Origin: Nodosilinea sp. LEGE 07088
GTDB lineage: Bacteria > Cyanobacteriota > Cyanobacteriia > Phormidesmidales > Phormidesmidaceae
Reading direction: 5' to 3'
DNA length: 64,000 bases
NCBI RefSeq assembly: GCF_015207395.1
Contig: NZ_JADEWX010000006.1
Coordinates: 1 to 64,000, forward strand
Below are positions 51,377 through 60,985 of this stretch, piece after piece; within the stretch, counting starts at the first letter, position 1, and each line of letters starts with the position of its first letter. The notes beneath the pieces were generated by a model. That model did not search any database. It was not told where the DNA came from and saw only the letters and a list, made by a program, of their open reading frames with translations. The translations under genes were made by a program, and so were the position numbers.

Positions 51377-52441
51377 ATGACGTTACTTGGTCTTTTTTGG
51401 GCTGCTTTTCTACCTCATCCTGTTTTCGTCCCTCAACTCACGCTGCCTGACCAATCAGGCGCTGACGCTCAACCAGCGCTGCATAGTTCTGCTCAGGACT
51501 CGGTAGCCTCGCCCCCCCGAGAGGGGCCGTCTCTGCCCAACTGGGCTTTGGCGTCAGAGCCCCTTGAGTTTGAGTCTCAGCTGCGCTGGCCTGCGATCGC
51601 AGCCGTAGACTGGCACCGCTGGAATGACACGGCTGTTGTAGCCGTCGTCGCTCAAACCGCCTCGGCTCCCGTACCCAACGGGGTAGCCGATATTCAACCT
51701 GCCCAAGGCCTGTGCGGTAGCCACCTGCATATTTCTGAGAGCCCATCAGAAGGGTATGCCATTCAAGTCAACCAGATCACCATTGGCCAGGTGCCCTCGC
51801 GTCAGGCTGCGGATCAAGTGGCGAGCCAGATTCGTCAGGCGGTACCGCTGCTCAAGGCTAAGCCCAATGACCTGACCCCCAGTCTGAGCACAACCCAGGT
51901 GGCTGGCCATTTACACGACAAAACCGTGTTTGTATTGCCGGATCTATCCCCTGGACAGGCTGGGCAGTCAGCCGCAGCGGCTGCGGCCCGCAGTCATCAG
52001 ACCGCCACCCTATGGGTGAATAACCTGCGGTTGGCCTTTGACGGCAACCCCCTCGACCCCAGCAAAGTCCAGATGCTCTCCCAGGGGCTGGGCGAAACCC
52101 ACCAAACCTTTAGCGGCATAGCCTCGTGGTATGGCCCCTACTTCCACGGTCGGCAAACCGCTACAGGCGAAACCTTCAACCAAAATGAGCTGACAGCAGC
52201 CCACAAGACCTTGCCCTTCGGCACCCACCTCAAGGTGAGCAACCAACTCAACGGCAAGAGCGTGGTTGTGCGCATCAACGATCGCGGCCCTTACATCGGG
52301 GAGCGATCGCTCGATCTCTCCTACGCTGCGGCCCAGTGCCTGGGTAGCACTCAGACCGGGGTAATTCCCTATCAGGCGACGATTTTAGCGCCGGGGGTGC
52401 CCCAGGCCTGGCGGGCTAACGTGGTGGCGGCACTGCCCTAG
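51377..52441 (+). CDS. rlpA: RlpA-like protein with double-psi beta-barrel domain
   Basis: A 354-residue RlpA-family protein. It has a hydrophobic N-terminus (no lipobox), a long variable region, and a C-terminal DPBB domain (about 245-345) with GIASWYGPYFHGRQTATGE, AAHKTLPFGTHLKV, VRINDRGPY and LDLSYAAA. The Asp of NDRGP, important for lytic transglycosylase activity in proteobacterial RlpA, is present. It probably acts on peptidoglycan at division or in daughter-cell separation. Its stop overlaps the convergent Rieske oxygenase stop by four bases. Confidence 0.85.
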   Translation: MTLLGLFWAAFLPHPVFVPQLTLPDQSGADAQPALHSSAQDSVASPPREGPSLPNWALASEPLEFESQLRWPAIAAVDWHRWNDTAVVAVVAQTASAPVPNGVADIQPAQGLCGSHLHISESPSEGYAIQVNQITIGQVPSRQAADQVASQIRQAVPLLKAKPNDLTPSLSTTQVAGHLHDKTVFVLPDLSPGQAGQSAAAAAARSHQTATLWVNNLRLAFDGNPLDPSKVQMLSQGLGETHQTFSGIASWYGPYFHGRQTATGETFNQNELTAAHKTLPFGTHLKVSNQLNGKSVVVRINDRGPYIGERSLDLSYAAAQCLGSTQTGVIPYQATILAPGVPQAWRANVVAALP

Positions 52442-53490
52442 GCTCGCCACTTCAGCAGCTGGGTTTTGACTGGGGTGACAAATTCTCGTGCTTCGTCCTG
52501 GGCTCGCTGGTACTCTTTTTTGAGCTGATAGTACCAGCGGGCCAGGGTGTCTGAGTCTTTGATCAACCGCAGCACGGTCTCGTGCTTGAGTCCTGCTTGC
52601 TGCTTGATCACGACATCGCGATCTTGCCCCAGAAATGAGCGAATCAACGTCGGCATAATGGGTTTGAGCAGCCCGCCCCAGGGCAGATCCCAGTACAGCT
52701 CAAAGGTGACGTCGGTTTGGTCATCGGTGAGGGGCGTTACCGTGGTTAAGTTCACCACCCGGTGCTTGGCCGTTGTGGTTTCTTCGGTGCGCACGCCGGG
52801 CAGGTAGAAGATAATTTCGTTGTCGGGTATACCCCCAATCAACCAGTAGCCGTAGCCCATGGACTCGCCCATGTGATGCTTGCGCATGGTAAAGCCGTAT
52901 GGGGAAGGATCAAACCATTTAATCTCGTCGTGGAGGGTAGCCCCCCGCCACCACCAGGAGCGATGCACAAAGGGCGAGTGGGCTGGGTCCATGAGCCCGA
53001 CCACGGCGTGGTCGATGTAGCAGGGAAACCGCATGGTGTAGGTAATTTGGGGTTGTACCTCGTCGCCAAAGCCAGGCACCCGGGGCACGTCGAAGCTGGG
53101 GGGCTGGGGGTTGGCGCGATCGCTCACATAAACCCATACATTGCCCTGCACCTCCTTGACCTCGTAGCTATTGACGTCGAAGCGGCTCAGGTCCATCTGC
53201 TGGTCGGGCATGAGTGACGGAATCTCGGTGCACTTGCCGTTTTCGTCGAAGCGCCAGCCATGGTAGCAGCACTCGACCTCGGTCCCGTCAAAGCGGCCAC
53301 AGCTGAGGGGCACCGCCCGATGGGGGCAAATATCGCGCAGGGCAAAGGCTTTGCCCTGACGGGTACGGCCAAAGAGAATCGGCTCGTTGAGCAGGGTTTT
53401 GGCCACCATTTTGCCCGCCTTCAGCTCGTGGCTGGGCATAGCGTGGTACCAAATGTTGCGCAGCAGGTAGATGTCGTTAACGGCAACCAC
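52438..53490 (-). CDS. Rieske-type aromatic ring-hydroxylating oxygenase
   Basis: A 350-residue Rieske non-haem iron oxygenase. The [2Fe-2S] ligands are C55-P-H57 (ICPHRAV) and C74-x2-H77 (CCYHGW). The mononuclear iron site is D168-x2-H171-x4-H176 (MDPAHSPFVH). The overall form resembles vanillate demethylase and related oxygenases; the substrate is unknown. The start is GTG (GTGGTTGCC) without a clear ribosome-binding site. It overlaps rlpA tail to tail. Confidence 0.88.
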   Translation of the reverse strand: MVAVNDIYLLRNIWYHAMPSHELKAGKMVAKTLLNEPILFGRTRQGKAFALRDICPHRAVPLSCGRFDGTEVECCYHGWRFDENGKCTEIPSLMPDQQMDLSRFDVNSYEVKEVQGNVWVYVSDRANPQPPSFDVPRVPGFGDEVQPQITYTMRFPCYIDHAVVGLMDPAHSPFVHRSWWWRGATLHDEIKWFDPSPYGFTMRKHHMGESMGYGYWLIGGIPDNEIIFYLPGVRTEETTTAKHRVVNLTTVTPLTDDQTDVTFELYWDLPWGGLLKPIMPTLIRSFLGQDRDVVIKQQAGLKHETVLRLIKDSDTLARWYYQLKKEYQRAQDEAREFVTPVKTQLLKWRA

Positions 53491-53930
53491 GGATTTCTAA
53501 GATGTCACAATATATTGAGCAATCAATACTTTAGCAGAGGCCAGTTGGCCCAGCGGATCACCTGTGGGCCAGTTCCTATAGTTATAGAGGGTGCCTTTGT
53601 TATCGCCCCGACGGTGGAGCGTCGAGGCCTATCTCCAGACGCTCCAGCGTCCTCTACCCTAGGGCGCTGGAGCGCCAAGGACTCGTCTCCACACGGAGCG
53701 TGGGGACGATGAGAGTCTATTTTAGGTGTTCACAAAGTCTTCTTTTCTGCACCACTAAAGCGGTTGGAGAGTGAGAGTTAAAAGGGGACTGCACCTTTTT
53801 GAGTGTTTGTGCAAAAACTTCCATTTTGGGATCAGCCCTATGTGTTGCTGGCATATGATTACGGAGGCCGGTGCCGATGCCTCCATCCGTGCTGCTCGCC
53901 ATGATACAGCAAGCCCCATAGGAGAAAGCG
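53491..53930. repeat. Noncoding interval with GGAGCGT inverted repeats
   Basis: At about 53600-53715 multiple GGAGCGT/ACGCTCC units form overlapping palindromes (GACGCTCCAGCGTC; GGCGCTGGAGCGCC), a dispersed repeat type common in cyanobacteria. The rest has no supported gene. AGGAGAAAGCG before 53931 is the next gene's ribosome-binding site. Composition shifts to a different style at about 53900. Confidence 0.55.
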
Positions 53931-54941
53931 ATGCCGACAAATACGATGAAGGCGATCCGGCTGCACGAGTTCGGTGATCCAAAGGTGCTGCATTACGAAG
54001 ATGCGCCAATGCCCGAGCTGAAGCCGGGTGAAGTGCTCGTCCGCGTTCACGCGGTCGGCGTCAATCCCCCAGACTGGTACCTGCGCGACGGGTATAAACA
54101 GCTTCCCGCCGAGATGAGACCGCCGGTGCCGCTGCCGGTCATTCCGGGGTCGGACTTGTCGGGCATTGTCGAGGCGATCGCCGAGAACGTGCGTGGCCTC
54201 TCCGTCGGCGATGAAGTCTTCGGCCTGATCCGCTTTCCGAGTTACGGAAAGAGCGATGCTTATGCCGAGTACGTCGCTGCGCCTGCCTCGGATCTGGCGC
54301 ACAAGCCGCCCGGCATCGATCACTTGCATGCTGCGGGCGCACCGATGTCGGGGCTCACTGCGTGGCAGTTTCTGATCGAGTTGGGGCATGACGAACCGAA
54401 CCCGCTTCAACCGGATCTACATCGCCCCGTGCCCCTCGGCGGCAAGACGGTGCTCGTCAATGGTGCTGCGGGCGGCGTGGGGCATTTTGCGGTGCAGTTG
54501 GCGAAATGGAAAGGTGCGCACGTGATCGCGGTGGCATCGGGTGCGCATGAGCGGTTCCTCCGCGAGCTTGGTGCCGACGAATTCATCGACTACACTAAGC
54601 GCCTTCCCGAGGACACTGTGCATGACGTAGATCTTGTCCTCGATACCATCGGCGGTTCTACCACCGGTCGTTTCTTGCGCACGCTAAAGCGTGGCGGCAC
54701 CTTGTTCCCGGTGTTCCCAGGCTTCTCCGACGCTGAGGAGGCCGCCAAGCTGGGCGTCACGGTCTCGATAACCCAAGTGCGCTCGAACGGTTCGCAGCTG
54801 GCAGAGCTGGGCCGATTGCTGGATGTGGGTACGGTTTGCGTCGCCATCGACAGTACATTTCTGCTGGCGGAGGCCCGTGAGGCGCACGAACGCGCTGCTC
54901 GTGGACACATTCAAGGCAAGATCGTACTCACGGCCACGTGA
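53931..54941 (+). CDS. NADP-dependent MDR oxidoreductase (quinone-reductase-like)
   Basis: A 336-residue zinc-independent medium-chain dehydrogenase. The N-terminal catalytic domain has GVNPPDWYLRDGY, and the NADP-binding motif is VLVNGAAGGVGHFAVQLAK. No structural-zinc cysteines are seen. It resembles quinone oxidoreductases and alkenal reductases. AGGAGA six bases before the start supports it. Together with the TetR regulator and SDR genes downstream it forms a probable acquired oxidoreductase cassette, with codon and protein style closer to alphaproteobacteria. Confidence 0.88.
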   Translation: MPTNTMKAIRLHEFGDPKVLHYEDAPMPELKPGEVLVRVHAVGVNPPDWYLRDGYKQLPAEMRPPVPLPVIPGSDLSGIVEAIAENVRGLSVGDEVFGLIRFPSYGKSDAYAEYVAAPASDLAHKPPGIDHLHAAGAPMSGLTAWQFLIELGHDEPNPLQPDLHRPVPLGGKTVLVNGAAGGVGHFAVQLAKWKGAHVIAVASGAHERFLRELGADEFIDYTKRLPEDTVHDVDLVLDTIGGSTTGRFLRTLKRGGTLFPVFPGFSDAEEAAKLGVTVSITQVRSNGSQLAELGRLLDVGTVCVAIDSTFLLAEAREAHERAARGHIQGKIVLTAT

Positions 54942-55241
54942 GCGCGATAATTGGCGGCTCAAGCCTGTAAATAGACAGCGTTGAAATCAAACTTGCAGAA
55001 CATCAATCAATGCGGCTAATGCTGGCGGGATCTGGCTATGGCTTGGATGATCAAGGCCGAGAAAAAGCTCGCTGACGCGCTAGAACTGGGTGCAGCTGAA
55101 GCCCCCGGTTGATGAGGCTGTGACGGACTAAATCCTTTACGCCAAGAAAAATACTAGAGAAAGGGGATGATTCAAAACGCGGCTTGCAGCCGATCTGTCC
55201 CGTTGCTCGGTGCCGTCCCGCTCCGAGACAACTGGCTCGTT
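54942..55241. other. Noncoding interval between the MDR and TetR genes
   Basis: No gene is supported in these 300 bases. A very short ORF at 55038 (MAWMIKAEKKLADALELG) looks like a decayed remnant. Confidence 0.4.
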
Positions 55242-55874
55242 CTAGGAAGGCGTGTTCACCTGTGGGCTCGCGCCGTAGCGCAACCCGTCAACGAGCAGCG
55301 AAATCATGCGCCGCGCATAGTCGGTGCGGTCGTCTTTGGCCGACATGCACAGATTTGCGATCGCTCGCAACAAGTCGTATGGCTCGATATCGGTGCGCAC
55401 CTCGCCCGCTTCAGCCGCTGTTTCGAGCAGTCCTCGAAGCGCGGGCTGAAGCCGTTGGTTGAAGTAGTCGGGCAAAGTGCTGAACGCCGGGTCTCCAGAA
55501 TGCAGGGATTTTGCCAGCCCGCGTTTAGTCACGATGAAATCCGCATAGCGCTGCATCCATCGAGCCAGCGCCTCAGACGGCTCGTACTCAGCCGCCAAAA
55601 TGGGGGCGGCGTCTGCGCAGGCATCCACTTGCTGACGAAAAACGGCCACTATGAGGTCAGAGCGTTGCGGAAAGCGGCGATACAGGGTGCCGATGCCAAC
55701 GCCAGCCTTCTCTGCAATCTCTCGCACCGGCGCGTCTACCCCAGAAGTCGCGAACACCGCCAAGGCTGCCTCCAGCAGTGCGTCCTCGCTACGCTGCGCG
55801 TCTGCACGCAAAGGCCGGGAATTTGAAGCCTCGCGTCCAGCGTTATCGCCTTGAGCGATCGCTTCCTGACTCAT
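55242..55874 (-). CDS. TetR-family transcriptional repressor
   Basis: A 210-residue TetR regulator. The N-terminal helix-turn-helix is LLEAALAVFATSGVDAPVRE, AEKAGVGIGTLYRRFPQRSD; the C-terminal ligand domain is of the common SbtR/TetR_C type. It is divergent from the SDR gene, and the 139-bp interval holds two operator-like palindromes, so it probably represses both itself and the SDR. The inducer is unknown. Confidence 0.9.
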   Translation of the reverse strand: MSQEAIAQGDNAGREASNSRPLRADAQRSEDALLEAALAVFATSGVDAPVREIAEKAGVGIGTLYRRFPQRSDLIVAVFRQQVDACADAAPILAAEYEPSEALARWMQRYADFIVTKRGLAKSLHSGDPAFSTLPDYFNQRLQPALRGLLETAAEAGEVRTDIEPYDLLRAIANLCMSAKDDRTDYARRMISLLVDGLRYGASPQVNTPS

Positions 55875-55908
55875 TTTTGATCTCCACTTTACTTTTCACC
55901 TGACAAAC

Positions 55909-55951
55909 GGAACATCGTTCCACATAATACAGAAAGACGGAACATGACTCC
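55909..55951. promoter_or_regulatory. Paired TetR operator-like palindromes
   Basis: GGAACATCGTTCC (55909-55921) is a perfect 5+3+5 palindrome. ACGGAACATGACTCC repeats its first half 30 bp on (GGAAC at 55939). A CATAAT lies between them (55923-55928) and may be a -10 box. The pair sits in the divergent interval of the TetR and SDR genes. Confidence 0.65.
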
Positions 55952-56013
55952 ACTTTACCCTTAGTAAGTGGTTTCAGCAACGATTACAAACTCTACTTTC
56001 ACAGGAAACCACT

Positions 56014-56763
56014 ATGCAGAACAAACGTATCGCTCTCATTACCGGGGCCAACAAAGGGATCGGTCTTCAGATTGCAAAGGATCTCGCAGCACAGGGCCTC
56101 ACGGTGCTCGTCGGGTCGCGCAATCTTGAGCATGGGACGACAGTCGCAAAGAGCATCGGCGCGAATGCCCACGCCCTTCAGCTTGACGTCACAGATCAGT
56201 CCTCTATTGCTGCCGCAGCAGAGCGTATCCGCAGCGAGTTTGGTCATCTTGACGTGCTCGTGAACAACGCGGGCATCTCACATGCTGGCAAGCCGGGCAG
56301 CACATTCGCAGACAACATCAAGACTGATTCGCTGATCTCCGCTCCGCTTGAGAATGTGCAAGCCGTGTGGGCCACGAACGTGTTCGGCGTGATTGCGGTG
56401 ACCCAGGCGATGCTGCCGCTCCTGCGCGAGGCTCCTGCGGCCCGCATCGTCAATATGGGGAGCCAAGGCGGATCGCTGACGTGGAATTCCGAGCCGGAGA
56501 ACCCACATCGCAAAATGTTTGGCACCTACTCCACGTCAAAAGCGGCGGCGCACGCCGTCACGCTGGCCTTTGCCTTCGCCCTAGAAGAGACAAACATCAA
56601 GGTGAACATCGCCGATCCTGGTCACACCGCGACGGCGCTCAACAACTTCTCGGGCGCGCGCACCGTCGAGCAGGGCGCACGCCGCGCCGTGCAGCTCGCA
56701 CTCCTCAATGAGAACGGTTCAACCGGTACATTTTCGGGTGAGGACGGCCCAGTCGCTTGGTGA
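56014..56763 (+). CDS. SDR-family NAD(P)-dependent oxidoreductase
   Basis: A 249-residue short-chain dehydrogenase. The cofactor motif is ITGANKGIG, VLVNNAG is present, and the catalytic Ser-Tyr-Lys is represented by GSQGGS and the YSTSKAA segment. It resembles carbonyl-reductase-like SDRs. It is divergent from the TetR gene and probably its target. The substrate is unknown; an aldehyde or quinone detoxification role would suit the neighbours. Confidence 0.9.
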   Translation: MQNKRIALITGANKGIGLQIAKDLAAQGLTVLVGSRNLEHGTTVAKSIGANAHALQLDVTDQSSIAAAAERIRSEFGHLDVLVNNAGISHAGKPGSTFADNIKTDSLISAPLENVQAVWATNVFGVIAVTQAMLPLLREAPAARIVNMGSQGGSLTWNSEPENPHRKMFGTYSTSKAAAHAVTLAFAFALEETNIKVNIADPGHTATALNNFSGARTVEQGARRAVQLALLNENGSTGTFSGEDGPVAW

Positions 56764-56843
56764 TCTAGCTTCTAGCAACACCGCTCCGTTCAGCAAAATA
56801 CTTATTAACCCACTTTGACAAAAAGTCATCAGGAGAAACCATC

Positions 56844-57734
56844 ATGCGTGTTTTTATCACCGGCGCTACCGGCTTTGTCGGCTCCGCCATCGTCCCAGAA
56901 TTGCTCAATGCCGGACATCAGGTGCTGGGTCTCGCCCGATCCGATCAGGGAGCCAAGTCCCTGATCGCGGCTGGCGCTGAGGCGCACCGGGGAGATCTCA
57001 AAGACCTGGAGAGCCTGCGCCATGGAGCAGCTATGTCGGATGGCGTCATTCACGCCGCTTTTAACCACGACTTCTCGAAGTTTGCGGAGAACGCTGAGGT
57101 AGACCGGCGTGCCATCGAGGTCATTGGTGAGGTGCTTGAAGGTTCTGATCGGCCTTTGATCGTTACCTCCGGGCTACCCCTCACCCCTGATCGCCTCACT
57201 ACAGAGGACGATGTGCCGCCTTCCGGCTTAGGCGAAACTCCCAGGGTGTCAGAGCAGATGGCGATCTCGATGGTGGCGCGCGGCGTGCGTGCGTCGGTGG
57301 TGCGAATGTCGCAAGCCCATAACCGGGATAAACAAGGTCTCGCCACCTATATGATTGAGATCGCTCGCGAGAAAGGAATCTCGGCCTATGTCGGCACCGG
57401 GCTCAACCGCTGGTCTGCGGTGCACCGGCTCGATGTGGCACCTCTTTATAGGCTGGCGCTTGAGCAGGGATCTGCCGGGGCGAGGTATCACGCGATCGCA
57501 GAAGAGGGTGTGCCGGTTCGAGAGATTGCAGAGGCAATCGGTCGGGGTTTGAAGATACCGGTCGTGGCCTTGTCACCCGAAGAGGCTGCAAGTCATTTCG
57601 GCTGGCTCGGATTCCCTGTCAGCATGGACGCTCCGGCGTCAAGCGCACTGACGCAGCAACGGCTGGGATGGCACCCGACGGAGAAACCTGGATTTATTGC
57701 CGATCTTGAGTGCTCAAGCGCATTCGAAGACTGA
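56844..57734 (+). CDS. NAD-dependent epimerase/extended SDR protein
   Basis: A 296-residue extended short-chain dehydrogenase with the N-terminal motif ITGATGFVG (residues 5-13). The usual Tyr-x3-Lys is replaced by the SEQMAIS region, as in the atypical epimerase/hydroxysteroid-like group, so catalytic activity of the classical type is uncertain. AGGAGA lies before the start, 80 bp after the SDR stop, so it is probably in the same transcript. Substrate unknown. Confidence 0.85.
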   Translation: MRVFITGATGFVGSAIVPELLNAGHQVLGLARSDQGAKSLIAAGAEAHRGDLKDLESLRHGAAMSDGVIHAAFNHDFSKFAENAEVDRRAIEVIGEVLEGSDRPLIVTSGLPLTPDRLTTEDDVPPSGLGETPRVSEQMAISMVARGVRASVVRMSQAHNRDKQGLATYMIEIAREKGISAYVGTGLNRWSAVHRLDVAPLYRLALEQGSAGARYHAIAEEGVPVREIAEAIGRGLKIPVVALSPEEAASHFGWLGFPVSMDAPASSALTQQRLGWHPTEKPGFIADLECSSAFED

Positions 57735-57836
57735 GTGCCCCCTTTTCTTTCTTCTTCACCCTTGTTTAGACATAGATTACTCTATGTCTAGCTGTCCAGG
57801 TCTAAAGTCTAGCTGTACATCAACTACGGAACTGAA

Positions 57837-58235
57837 ATGAGCAAACAGCAAATCAACCCCAAAGAGCTTTATGACGCGGCTGCATTTGGCATGTCGCAAG
57901 CGACTGTTGACCTAGAGTCTGGCTTAGTATTTGTCTCTGGCCAGGTAGATTGGAACCATCAGCATGAGACAACCGAGCAGTCTGTAGAAGGCCAAACGAG
58001 AAAAGCGCTGAACAACCTTAGCATTGCGCTGACAGCCGCTGGCTCATCCATCGATCAGCTACTACAAGTTCGAGTCTATGTTAGAGGAGAAATTGGCGAG
58101 CAATTGGAGGTGCTTGCCCCTATCTTCAATGAGTTTCTGGGCAAGTCACGTCCAGCACTAACGGGTATTGGTGTTGCTTCTCTCGCTTCTGTAGAGACGC
58201 TTATTGAAATCGAAGCTGTTGCTAGTACTAAGTAG
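57837..58235 (+). CDS. RidA/YjgF-family protein
   Basis: A 132-residue RidA/YER057c/UK114-family protein with GLVFVSGQVDWN, QTRKALNNLSIALTAAG and VRVYVRGE. The Arg important for imine/enamine deamination in classical RidA is seen in QVRVYV, while the C-terminal RPALTGIGV is variant. It is a single gene with A+T-rich flanks, separate from the oxidoreductase cassette. Members may deaminate reactive enamines or act in other hydrolyses; exact role not determined. Confidence 0.85.
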   Translation: MSKQQINPKELYDAAAFGMSQATVDLESGLVFVSGQVDWNHQHETTEQSVEGQTRKALNNLSIALTAAGSSIDQLLQVRVYVRGEIGEQLEVLAPIFNEFLGKSRPALTGIGVASLASVETLIEIEAVASTK

Positions 58236-58410
58236 ACAGTCTTACGATTGCTTCTAGGGAATGATCGCACACAAACATACCTCGGCAATTAAACAGCGTT
58301 GATTGAATAAGAAAAGTAATGTAAATGGGTATTGAGTATGGTTGGTCAGTGATTTTCAACAGTATTTCACAACAGGTCTAATGCCGATGTGTTTATCTAA
58401 ACTTTGTGCT

Positions 58411-58454
58411 CACAAAAATCTTGCCCCAGCGGATTTAGAAATCGCTGGGGCAAG
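58411..58454 (-). terminator. Intrinsic terminator of ftsH
   Basis: CTTGCCCCAGCG and CGCTGGGGCAAG form a perfect 12-bp stem (58420-58431 with 58443-58454), followed on the minus strand by ATTTTTGTG. It lies 23 bp beyond the ftsH stop. Confidence 0.88.
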
Positions 58455-58476
58455 GTTCGTCAGCCTACCATTAGCT

Positions 58477-60345
58477 TTATCCCACCGGCTGTGGATCTTT
58501 CACCTGATTGAGCTGTTCGCGCAGAGGGGCTCCTTCGATCACCTCGGTTTCGAGCAGCTGCTGGGCCAGGGTTTCGAGCAAATCGCGGTTTTGTTTGAGG
58601 ATGCCGAGGGCGCGGTGGTGGCCCTCTTCGACAATAGATTTGACCTCTTCGTCGATCGCCTTGGCAGTCTCTTCGCTGATTGGGCGGCGGGCGTTGGGCA
58701 TGCCGTTCTCAAGGAAGGCATTGCGCTGGGCGCGATCGTAGGCGAGGGGGCCCAGCACCTGGCTCATGCCGTAGGTGGTAACCATTTGCTCGGCCAGGTC
58801 GGTGGCCCGCTGCAGGTCGTTGGAAGCCCCGGTGGTAATGCTGCCGAAGATAATTTCTTCGGCAGAGCGGCCGCCCAGCAGGGTGGCAATTTGCCCCTTC
58901 AGCTCGGCCTCATCCCGCAGAAAGCGATCTTCGGTGGGCAGTTGCAGGGTGTAGCCCAGGGCCGCCATACCCCGAGGCACGATAGAGATTTTTTCGACCT
59001 CGTCGGTGCCGGGCATCATCGCCCCCACCAGGGCGTGGCCAACTTCGTGGTAGGCGACGATTTTCTTCTCTTTGTCGTTGAGCACGCGGCTCTTTTTCTC
59101 TAGGCCAGCGACGACGCGCTCGATCGCTTCGCTAAAGTCTTCTTGCTCGACCACAGTGCTGTTGCGGCGGGCGGCCAGCAGGGCGGCTTCGTTGACCAGG
59201 TTGGCCAGGTCGGCCCCGGCAAAGCCCGGCGTGCGGGTGGCAATCAGTCGCAGATCCACGGTGTCGGCTAGCTTGACATCCTTGGCGTGGATTTTGAGAA
59301 TGGCCTCGCGGCCCTTGAGATCGGGGCGATCGACCAGCACCTGACGGTCAAATCGACCGGGGCGCAGCAGGGCTGGGTCGAGGATTTCGGGCCGGTTGGT
59401 AGCAGCTAGCACGATCACTGTGGTATCGCTGGCGTCGAAACCATCCATCTCGGTGAGCAGCTGGTTGAGGGTTTGCTCTCGCTCGTCGTTGCCGCCGTAC
59501 ATGCCGTTGCTGGAGCGTGACTTGCCGATCGCATCCAGCTCATCAATGAAAATAATGCAGGGAGACTGCTTCTTGGCCTGATCAAATAGGTCACGCACGC
59601 GAGACGACCCGACACCAACGAACATTTCGACAAACTCGGAGCCTGAAATGCTAAAGAAAGGCACCCCTGCCTCCCCCGCGACGGCCTTGGCTATCAGGGT
59701 TTTCCCGGTTCCTGGCGGGCCAACTAGCAGCACTCCCTTGGGAATTTTGGCTCCCAGGTCGGTAAAGCGTTTGGGCGTTTTGAGGAAATCGACCACTTCC
59801 ACCAGCTCAGTCTTAGCCTCTTCGACCCCAGCTACATCGTCGAAGGTGGTTTTGCCCGCGTCGCCTTCCACATAGACCTTGGCCTTGCTCTTGCCAATGG
59901 ACAATGCCCCCTGGGGGCCACCGCCACCGCGAGCAATGAAGAAACGCCACACTGCAATAAAAATCAGCGGCGGAATCACCCAGCTCAGCAGGCTGCCAAA
60001 CCACTGGCCCTTGGGCGGCGGTACAGCGGCGAACTCAACCCCGTTATCTTCCAGCAGCTGCGGCAGTTGCAGGTCGAAGATCGGGGTGGTGCTGTAGACA
60101 TCCCCCGGTTCACCCGTGGTGGGATCTTTAACCTGGTAGCGAATTTCGTTTTGGCCCACCGAGGCCCGCACCACCTCTTGTTCCTGAATGCGGTGGATGA
60201 ACATGCTATAGGGCTCGCGGGCGGTCTGATCGCCAAGGACGCCAGAAAACACGATGTTCAACAAGAGTAAGCCGGTGGCGGCCCAGAGAACAATGTTGGC
60301 AATCTGGCGGGATCTTGGCGGCTGAGGGTCTTTTTTTACGGGCAT
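58477..60345 (-). CDS. ftsH: FtsH ATP-dependent zinc metalloprotease
   Basis: A 622-residue membrane AAA+ protease. Two helices (about 17-36 and 117-136) flank a lumenal/periplasmic domain. The AAA domain has Walker A GPPGTGKT (209-216), Walker [10 protein letters not shown] and the second region of homology [15 protein letters not shown]; the protease site is HEVGH (433-437). Cyanobacteria have four FtsH forms; which one this is was not settled. The start MPVKKDPQ is chosen: the upstream in-frame ATG would add residues encoded by a GATTTTGGATT repeat. It removes damaged membrane proteins, including photosystem II subunits in some forms. Confidence 0.95.
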   Translation of the reverse strand: MPVKKDPQPPRSRQIANIVLWAATGLLLLNIVFSGVLGDQTAREPYSMFIHRIQEQEVVRASVGQNEIRYQVKDPTTGEPGDVYSTTPIFDLQLPQLLEDNGVEFAAVPPPKGQWFGSLLSWVIPPLIFIAVWRFFIARGGGGPQGALSIGKSKAKVYVEGDAGKTTFDDVAGVEEAKTELVEVVDFLKTPKRFTDLGAKIPKGVLLVGPPGTGKTLIAKAVAGEAGVPFFSISGSEFVEMFVGVGSSRVRDLFDQAKKQSPCIIFIDELDAIGKSRSSNGMYGGNDEREQTLNQLLTEMDGFDASDTTVIVLAATNRPEILDPALLRPGRFDRQVLVDRPDLKGREAILKIHAKDVKLADTVDLRLIATRTPGFAGADLANLVNEAALLAARRNSTVVEQEDFSEAIERVVAGLEKKSRVLNDKEKKIVAYHEVGHALVGAMMPGTDEVEKISIVPRGMAALGYTLQLPTEDRFLRDEAELKGQIATLLGGRSAEEIIFGSITTGASNDLQRATDLAEQMVTTYGMSQVLGPLAYDRAQRNAFLENGMPNARRPISEETAKAIDEEVKSIVEEGHHRALGILKQNRDLLETLAQQLLETEVIEGAPLREQLNQVKDPQPVG

Positions 60346-60390
60346 GGCGATTTTGGATTGGCGATTTTGGATTTTGGATTTTGACGGGGC
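60346..60390. repeat. GATTTTGGATT simple repeat upstream of ftsH
   Basis: ATTTTGGATT units repeat at 60350-60382. A second tract of GATTTTGGATT/AATCTAAAATCC units lies at 60894-60996. These are intergenic dispersed repeats. Confidence 0.6.
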
Positions 60391-60498
60391 GATCGCCCCA
60401 CAGGACAAGGAGAGCAACCGTAGCGTGGGTTAGGCATTCCCCACCTTGGCCCCATTTAGTGGCCTTGGGAGCCGTAACCCACCGCTCGAGAATTTCGT

Positions 60499-60786
60499 CT
60501 AGTTAAAATCCACATCGACAGTGGTTTTAGCCGCATCGGGGGCATCGGAGCGCAGCCCAGAACGCTTGTTGGTTAGACCCGACAGCATGATCTGCGACAT
60601 GGCCGCGATAAAGATAGAGGCCACCGCCGCATCATCAATCCAGCCGAGGATGGGAATAAAGTCGGGGGAAATATCGATGGGGCTGAGCAGGTACAGCAGG
60701 GTAGCACCGGCCAACAGCCAGCGGTACTTGGGGTGCTCGAGAGTGCGCTTATACCAGTCGTAGAAGGATTGAACGGTGGAGTTCAT
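60499..60786 (-). CDS. DUF1232 (YkvA-like) small membrane protein
   Basis: A 95-residue YkvA/DUF1232 protein with a helix LLAGATLLYLLSPIDISPD and the family signature SPIDISPDFIPILGWIDD, followed by a second short hydrophobic stretch. Start MNSTVQSFYDWY is chosen; upstream codons are not supported. Function of the family is unknown. It stands alone between ftsH and the aldehyde dehydrogenase gene. Confidence 0.88.
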   Translation of the reverse strand: MNSTVQSFYDWYKRTLEHPKYRWLLAGATLLYLLSPIDISPDFIPILGWIDDAAVASIFIAAMSQIMLSGLTNKRSGLRSDAPDAAKTTVDVDFN

Positions 60787-60985
60787 GACGGGGCCGTTGA
60801 ATACGATGGCTTTATGGTGCCACGGATCTTCTAGATTCCCCCGTGGCGGATAGCCGCCCGCCGGGTAGGGCGAGGGCCGAACCCGGTGCAATTTTAGATT
60901 TTGGATTGGCGATTTTGGATTTATTATCAAACCGTAAGCAGACTTGGCCCTTTGCAACCAATCTCTAAAATCTAAAATCCAAACT

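Noticed and set aside
55167-55826. Plus-strand open frame of 219 codons over the TetR gene
   Set aside because: It is antisense to a clear TetR protein and has no recognisable domain.
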